Below, in pieces: positions 60,789-64,000 of a stretch of 64,000 nucleotides of DNA. The position numbers and the translations under genes were made by a program. Origin of the DNA: Macrococcoides psychrotolerans (GTDB lineage Bacteria > Bacillota > Bacilli > Staphylococcales > Staphylococcaceae); contig NZ_CP124591.1 in assembly GCF_038095555.1 (NCBI RefSeq), forward strand, positions 1,550,001-1,614,000, read 5' to 3'. The notes under the pieces were generated by a model. That model ran no database searches, had not been told where the DNA came from, and was given only the letters and a program-made list of their open reading frames with translations. Position 1 is the first letter of the stretch. Every line of letters begins with the position of its first letter.

Positions 60789-61679
60789 ATGCAATACATC
60801 GTAAGAATCCCCTCACAACAAGTCTACAGCTTTATGCACCTTAAACACAGATATCATTTCAGTGACACCAATGTACGCGACCTTGAAAAGAAGGAACTCG
60901 GCTATATCGGTGAAGTAATAGCTGATGAATTGATACATGAACACTTCAGTAATGACTCATGTATTTATTTAACTGATTTAAACTATACTATTAATTATAC
61001 CCAATTTCAGATTGATTCTATCTTAATTATCGAAAATACTTTATATATTTTTGAAGTGAAATACTTTAACTTTGATTTGACCTATGATGGTGCGCTTTAT
61101 TATCTCGCTAATGGCGAAGTGTTTCATTCCTTGAATAATCAGATTGAGAAGATAAAGAAGCTTATGTGCTCTGTATTTGAATTTAAAGTCGACAACATTA
61201 TTGTCATGCCGTTTTTTACGAATAAAAATCAGATGATTTATTCTAAACATCACGATCACTATTTAACGATGCATAATTATAAAGCATTCTTTAATTCTAT
61301 AGAGAGACCAAAGTTTTATAATCAGGTCGTTGCGGCTGAGCTTATTCAAATGAGAAAACCAAATGACTTTGATAGACCATTAGAAATACGATATCACGAA
61401 GTTGACAAAGGAGCATACTGTCCGAGTTGTTATCACGAATTAATCAAACAATCTTCTCGGAAGTTTCAATGTACGTATTGTAAGACGACATTTTCAAGTC
61501 GTGAGATTATCGGGGCAAGCTTCGAAGATCTGCCAATACTGTTTCCGAATATAGTAATAACGACAGCACTACTCTATGACTGGTTCGGTGGACTGATGAG
61601 CGAACGAAATTTAAGGAGGTATTGGGATAAACAAGAGATTAAGCAGCCATTTCAGTTAAGCATTAAAAGAGAAAAATAA
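60789..61679 (+). CDS. NERD nuclease-domain protein with zinc-ribbon
   Basis: 296 residues. The NERD domain (about 36-130) shows GYIGEVIADELI, TDLNY and FQIDSILIIENTLYIFEVKY, giving the E ... D ... E-x-K nuclease core intact. A Cys4 zinc ribbon follows (CPSCYHELIKQ and CTYCKTTF, about 213-236), then a C-terminal helical segment (RNLRRYWDKQEIKQPFQ). It may act on nucleic acids; the target is unknown. A four-unit palindromic repeat array starts two bases after its stop codon. Confidence 0.82.
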   Translation: MQYIVRIPSQQVYSFMHLKHRYHFSDTNVRDLEKKELGYIGEVIADELIHEHFSNDSCIYLTDLNYTINYTQFQIDSILIIENTLYIFEVKYFNFDLTYDGALYYLANGEVFHSLNNQIEKIKKLMCSVFEFKVDNIIVMPFFTNKNQMIYSKHHDHYLTMHNYKAFFNSIERPKFYNQVVAAELIQMRKPNDFDRPLEIRYHEVDKGAYCPSCYHELIKQSSRKFQCTYCKTTFSSREIIGASFEDLPILFPNIVITTALLYDWFGGLMSERNLRRYWDKQEIKQPFQLSIKREK

Positions 61680-61680
61680 T

Positions 61681-61832
61681 GAGCGTCACTTTTTTGGTCA
61701 CTCGGACTAAATTTCACCCGAGAGTGTCACTTTTTCGGTCACTCGTACCAAATTTCACCCGCGAGTGTCACTTTTTTGGACACCCGGACTAAATTTCACC
61801 TGCGAATGGCTACTATTCGGACATTCACATCT
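61681..61832. repeat. Tandem array of four 41-bp palindromic repeat units
   Basis: Units begin at 61681, 61722, 61763 and 61804, a constant 41-base period. Each has arms near GAGTGTC and GACACTC around a T-rich loop, then an 18-base linker close to GGACTAAATTTCACCC-N2. The last unit is the most changed: GAATG faces CATTC in place of GAGTG facing CACTC, a paired change that keeps the hairpin. Related units occur at 7798-7866 with the same period. It lies between converging genes. Confidence 0.85.
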
Positions 61833-61853
61833 ACTCCTTCAACATCACTCAAC

Positions 61854-61879
61854 AAAAAAAGACCCTCATCCGGGCCTTT
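61854..61879 (-). terminator. Terminator after the NagB-like gene
   Basis: AAAGACCC pairs with GGGCCTTT with one wobble pair; seven T follow on the minus strand. Confidence 0.78.
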
Positions 61880-61886
61880 ACTTCAA

Positions 61887-62498
61887 TTAGCTATACATTT
61901 GATAGAAATATTCACGCACGTCTTCTGGCAAACCTTGTGCTGCTTCTTTATCCATAATAACGTTAACCATTCGATGCGTCTTAAGATTAGCCGCTTCGAA
62001 GCGTCCACCCGCTTCAGTTTTATAAAGATTACGAACTATATCCGCTTTATCACGACCTGTTAAGATAAGAACAACTTCACGTGCGGCACGTAAACCTTTG
62101 TCATCGTCTTGATCCAGCTCCTTATAGCCTACTGCTCCACTGCTTGTTACAGATGCAAATAAGGTTGTCAGTTTTCCTTTATTCTCTTTAGTCTTTGCTT
62201 CTTCATCGATCAAAGACATAATACTTCCTTTACCACCTTTATGATACTGACTTTCCACAATACCGATATTTAAATATTCTGCTTGTTTCTTGTCATAATC
62301 AAAGATGTGAATCTGGCTCATATCTACTGGTGTCTTTGCCACATCCGCAGAAAGTTCTGCAAGTACAGCATCAGCCTCATTGCCTAATGCTGTTGCAATA
62401 ATAGAAGTTGGGTTATTGTTCATCTGTTTACGGAATAAGTCTGCCACATAATTTGCTGCTGTTGATTTATCTTCAAATACTTTAAAGTTCATTGCCAT
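61887..62498 (-). CDS. Short NagB-like (glucosamine-6-phosphate isomerase family) protein
   Basis: 203 residues, compared with about 240-250 for NagB. The fold pattern fits: an N-terminal helix (STAANYVADLFRKQ), a strand with IATALGNEADAVLAEL, a FDYDKKQAEY region that matches N/D-x-D-E-Y of NagB, and a C-terminal AAREVVLILTGRDKADIVR block. The catalytic D-G-H-x-x-F-N-E motif is absent; the region reads FASVTSSGAVGYKEL. So deaminase activity is doubtful and a binding or regulatory role is possible. Confidence 0.72.
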   Translation of the reverse strand: MAMNFKVFEDKSTAANYVADLFRKQMNNNPTSIIATALGNEADAVLAELSADVAKTPVDMSQIHIFDYDKKQAEYLNIGIVESQYHKGGKGSIMSLIDEEAKTKENKGKLTTLFASVTSSGAVGYKELDQDDDKGLRAAREVVLILTGRDKADIVRNLYKTEAGGRFEAANLKTHRMVNVIMDKEAAQGLPEDVREYFYQMYS

Positions 62499-62670
62499 GA
62501 TGTTTTCCTCCTAATTAATCTCTTTTTCATTATACATGATTACTTTTACTCTTACCCTAAAATTAGCATACATAACCTTATAATTTATAAAGGGCGGTTA
62601 GAAATAATGTTTAATTTATTCGAACTTTAGGTTATAATGTGTATATTAATGTTATTTAGGGGGAGTACCA

Positions 62671-62778
62671 ATGAATACTTTATTAATCGGTATGGTATGT
62701 ATCGCGTTCTTAACTGCTATCTTAACAGCTGGCCGTGAATCTAGTTACGGTTTAAAAGAAGAAGATCTAGACAAGTAA
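62671..62778 (+). CDS. Small membrane protein, 35 residues
   Basis: An ATG at 62671 behind AGGGGGAG opens a 35-residue frame: MNTLLIGMVCIAFLTAILTA, then GRESSYGLKEEDLDK. One N-terminal membrane helix is followed by a charged tail. TATAAT lies about 40 bases upstream and a hairpin terminator follows the stop, so the unit has its own promoter and terminator, which supports a real gene. Function unknown. It diverges from the NagB-like gene. Confidence 0.72.
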   Translation: MNTLLIGMVCIAFLTAILTAGRESSYGLKEEDLDK

Positions 62779-62803
62779 AAAGCAGCCTCGGCTGCTTTTT
62801 TTA
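62779..62803. terminator. Terminator after the 35-residue protein gene
   Basis: AGCAGCC pairs with GGCTGCT, preceded by A-run and followed by seven T; it overlaps the end of nfrA. Confidence 0.85.
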
Positions 62804-63535
62804 TTGTTTTAAAAACCCTTTTGACTTTAATACCTCATCGACATCAAGTCTCGGTTTACCCTTTAACATACCAATGACTTGCGCACTCCAGGCATCATCT
62901 CTCTCACCGTTCGTTCTTTCTTTATAATACGCACTCACACGCGCATCATAATCTTTATAATCATTGAAATCAAATGGCTGATATTTGTTTTCGTGATAAA
63001 CGACGTCAAATGGCAGACGTTCTTTCTGGCTACCTGCCTGATCCGGCACCCCTGCTACCATACCAAATAACGGATACGTATACTCCGGTAAATTCAGCAA
63101 TTCACTCACACGCGCTATATCGTTTCTTAATGAACCGATATAACATATCCCTAAACCCATACTTTCTGCTGCTACTGCCATATTCTGAGCTGCAAGTGCG
63201 GCATCTACCGTCCCTACAATTAATGATTCCGTTGTTCCAAAGTAATCATCGACGCTCGTATTAAAATGCTGTCCAAGATGATGATGACGATTAAAGTCTA
63301 CGACAAACACAAACAGGTGACCGTTATGTTCGACATAGCTCTGAGTGCTAACTGCCCTTAGCTGTGCCTTTAGCTCAGGGTCTGTTACTCCTATAATTGA
63401 GTAGCTTTGAACGTAGCTTGAAGTCGATGCATGCTGTGCTGCAGTTACTAATGTCTTAATTTGTTCTTGGGATAAAGGTTCATCCTTAAATTTGCGTATT
63501 GAACGATGATTGAGTAGTAAATCGATTGTATCCAT
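62801..63535 (-). CDS. nfrA: NADPH-dependent flavin oxidoreductase NfrA
   Basis: 244 residues. Nitroreductase superfamily, long form: LNHRSIRKFKDEPLSQEQIK at the start binds FMN, HASTSSYVQSYSIIGV follows, and GLGICYIGSLRND and GMVAGVPD complete the cofactor site. Staphylococcal NfrA reduces flavins, nitro compounds and disulfides. AGGTGCAC precedes the start. It lies 14 bases after trmL. Confidence 0.9.
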   Translation of the reverse strand: MDTIDLLLNHRSIRKFKDEPLSQEQIKTLVTAAQHASTSSYVQSYSIIGVTDPELKAQLRAVSTQSYVEHNGHLFVFVVDFNRHHHLGQHFNTSVDDYFGTTESLIVGTVDAALAAQNMAVAAESMGLGICYIGSLRNDIARVSELLNLPEYTYPLFGMVAGVPDQAGSQKERLPFDVVYHENKYQPFDFNDYKDYDARVSAYYKERTNGERDDAWSAQVIGMLKGKPRLDVDEVLKSKGFLKQ

Positions 63536-63549
63536 AGTGCACCTCCGAA

Positions 63550-64000
63550 TTATTTTAATCCTGGATAGTTCTGCTGACGCAATGCCTCATATATTAAAAT
63601 CGCTGCTGTATTCGACAGATTAAGTGAACGTACATTATCGTTCATCGGTATACGAAGCGCTGTATCCATATATTTTTCCTTTACCCAGTCAGGGAGTCCT
63701 GTCGTTTCTTTACCAAATATAAAGTAATGTTTCTCATCTGTGTTGCTGTAATCAAATGTTGTATGTGGTTTCTTACCGAACTTCGTCAGTAAATAGTAAT
63801 GTCCTTTATTCTTCTCAAAGAATTCTTCGATACTGTCATAGTACGTAATATTGACAAATTTCCAGTAATCTAAACCTGCGCGACGCAACATCTTGTCGTC
63901 GGTCGAGAACCCTAACGGTCGAATTAAATGCAGATCTGTATCTGTAGCTGCGCAACTACGCGCGATATTTCCTGTATTTGCTGGTATTTCTGGTTGATAT
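63550..64000 (-). CDS. trmL: tRNA (cytidine(34)-2'-O)-methyltransferase, 5' part cut by window edge
   Basis: Partial: the frame continues to the window end, so the first codons lie outside. Visible N-terminal part reads YQPEIPANTGNIARSCAATD, LHLIRPLGF, then LRRAGLDYWKFV. The SPOUT knot is clear in FIFGKETTGLPDW, LRIPMNDNVRSLNLSNTAAI. TrmL methylates the wobble base of leucine tRNAs. An internal ATG at 63891 is not the start because conserved family sequence precedes it. It is upstream of nfrA on the same strand. Confidence 0.93.
   Translation of the reverse strand, partial: YQPEIPANTGNIARSCAATDTDLHLIRPLGFSTDDKMLRRAGLDYWKFVNITYYDSIEEFFEKNKGHYYLLTKFGKKPHTTFDYSNTDEKHYFIFGKETTGLPDWVKEKYMDTALRIPMNDNVRSLNLSNTAAILIYEALRQQNYPGLK

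Noticed and set aside
61681..61832. CRISPR array
   Set aside because: The linkers between repeats are nearly identical and only 18 bases, repeats are hairpins with T-rich loops, and no cas genes are present.

Overview
The window looks like the chromosome of a low-GC Gram-positive coccus of the Staphylococcaceae, most like Macrococcus. The gene orders are staphylococcal/Bacillales: hemEHY beside a TRAP-like gene, comK beside an IDEAL-domain gene and lplA, ecsAB-hit-ytxH-hpr-prsA-yhaM-yhaN-yhaO, and airSR beside a GNAT/nitrilase fusion. Genes are densely packed with A+T-rich promoters, a metK S-box riboswitch and many bidirectional terminators. I see no transposase, integrase, phage, plasmid or cas genes, so this is core-genome DNA. 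The genus call is an inference from gene content.

Layout. 1-3.7 kb: a minus-strand operon pxpB-pxpC-accB-accC-pxpA (5-oxoproline use, with a biotin carboxylase and biotin carrier inside it). 3.9-7.7 kb: a large secreted subtilisin-family protease, preceded by a tiny gene that resembles a free-standing subtilisin propeptide (I9). 7.9-16.7 kb: transaldolase-like gene, fluoride exporter pair crcB1/crcB2, a NERD protein, metK under an S-box riboswitch, pckA, a hydrolase/Nudix pair, a lipoprotein and yidD. 16.7-24.8 kb: menaquinone genes menF-D-H-B-E-C on the minus strand with menA divergent. 25.7-26.8 kb: two tRNA groups (ten genes). 26.9-33 kb: comK, IDEAL gene, lplA, hemEHY and TRAP. 33-43.3 kb: ecsAB, hit, ytxH, hpr, DUF3267, prsA, yhaM, yhaN and yhaO. 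43.5-50.2 kb: hemZ, UPF0342 and UPF0754 genes, an XRE regulator, a glutamate-type symporter and a manganese-type CDF exporter. 50.2-53.5 kb: airSR and the GNAT/nitrilase fusion. 53.6-64 kb: pseudouridine synthase, nitroreductase, fumC-ppx-ppk, two very small proteins, a NERD/zinc-ribbon protein, a short NagB-like protein, nfrA and the end of trmL.

The genes form several functional blocks. Respiratory quinone synthesis (men), coproporphyrin-dependent haem synthesis (hemEHY, hemZ) and redox sensing (airSR) support electron transport. pckA and fumC serve central carbon metabolism, and ppx/ppk control polyphosphate. CodY-like boxes lie upstream of the 5-oxoproline operon, the symporter, the secreted protease and in the metK/pckA interval, which suggests a nutrient-responsive nitrogen regulon.

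The least explained items are: (1) a 30-bp composite operator shared at identical spacing by the 5-oxoproline operon and the symporter; (2) the stand-alone I9-like gene; (3) arrays of a 41-bp palindromic repeat at two loci; (4) a roughly 110-nt hairpin element at two loci, one inside the men cluster and one flanked by a 13-bp direct repeat; (5) a YhaO whose metal-binding motifs are all altered although its ATPase partner is intact. No stretch over about 300 bases lacks a gene.
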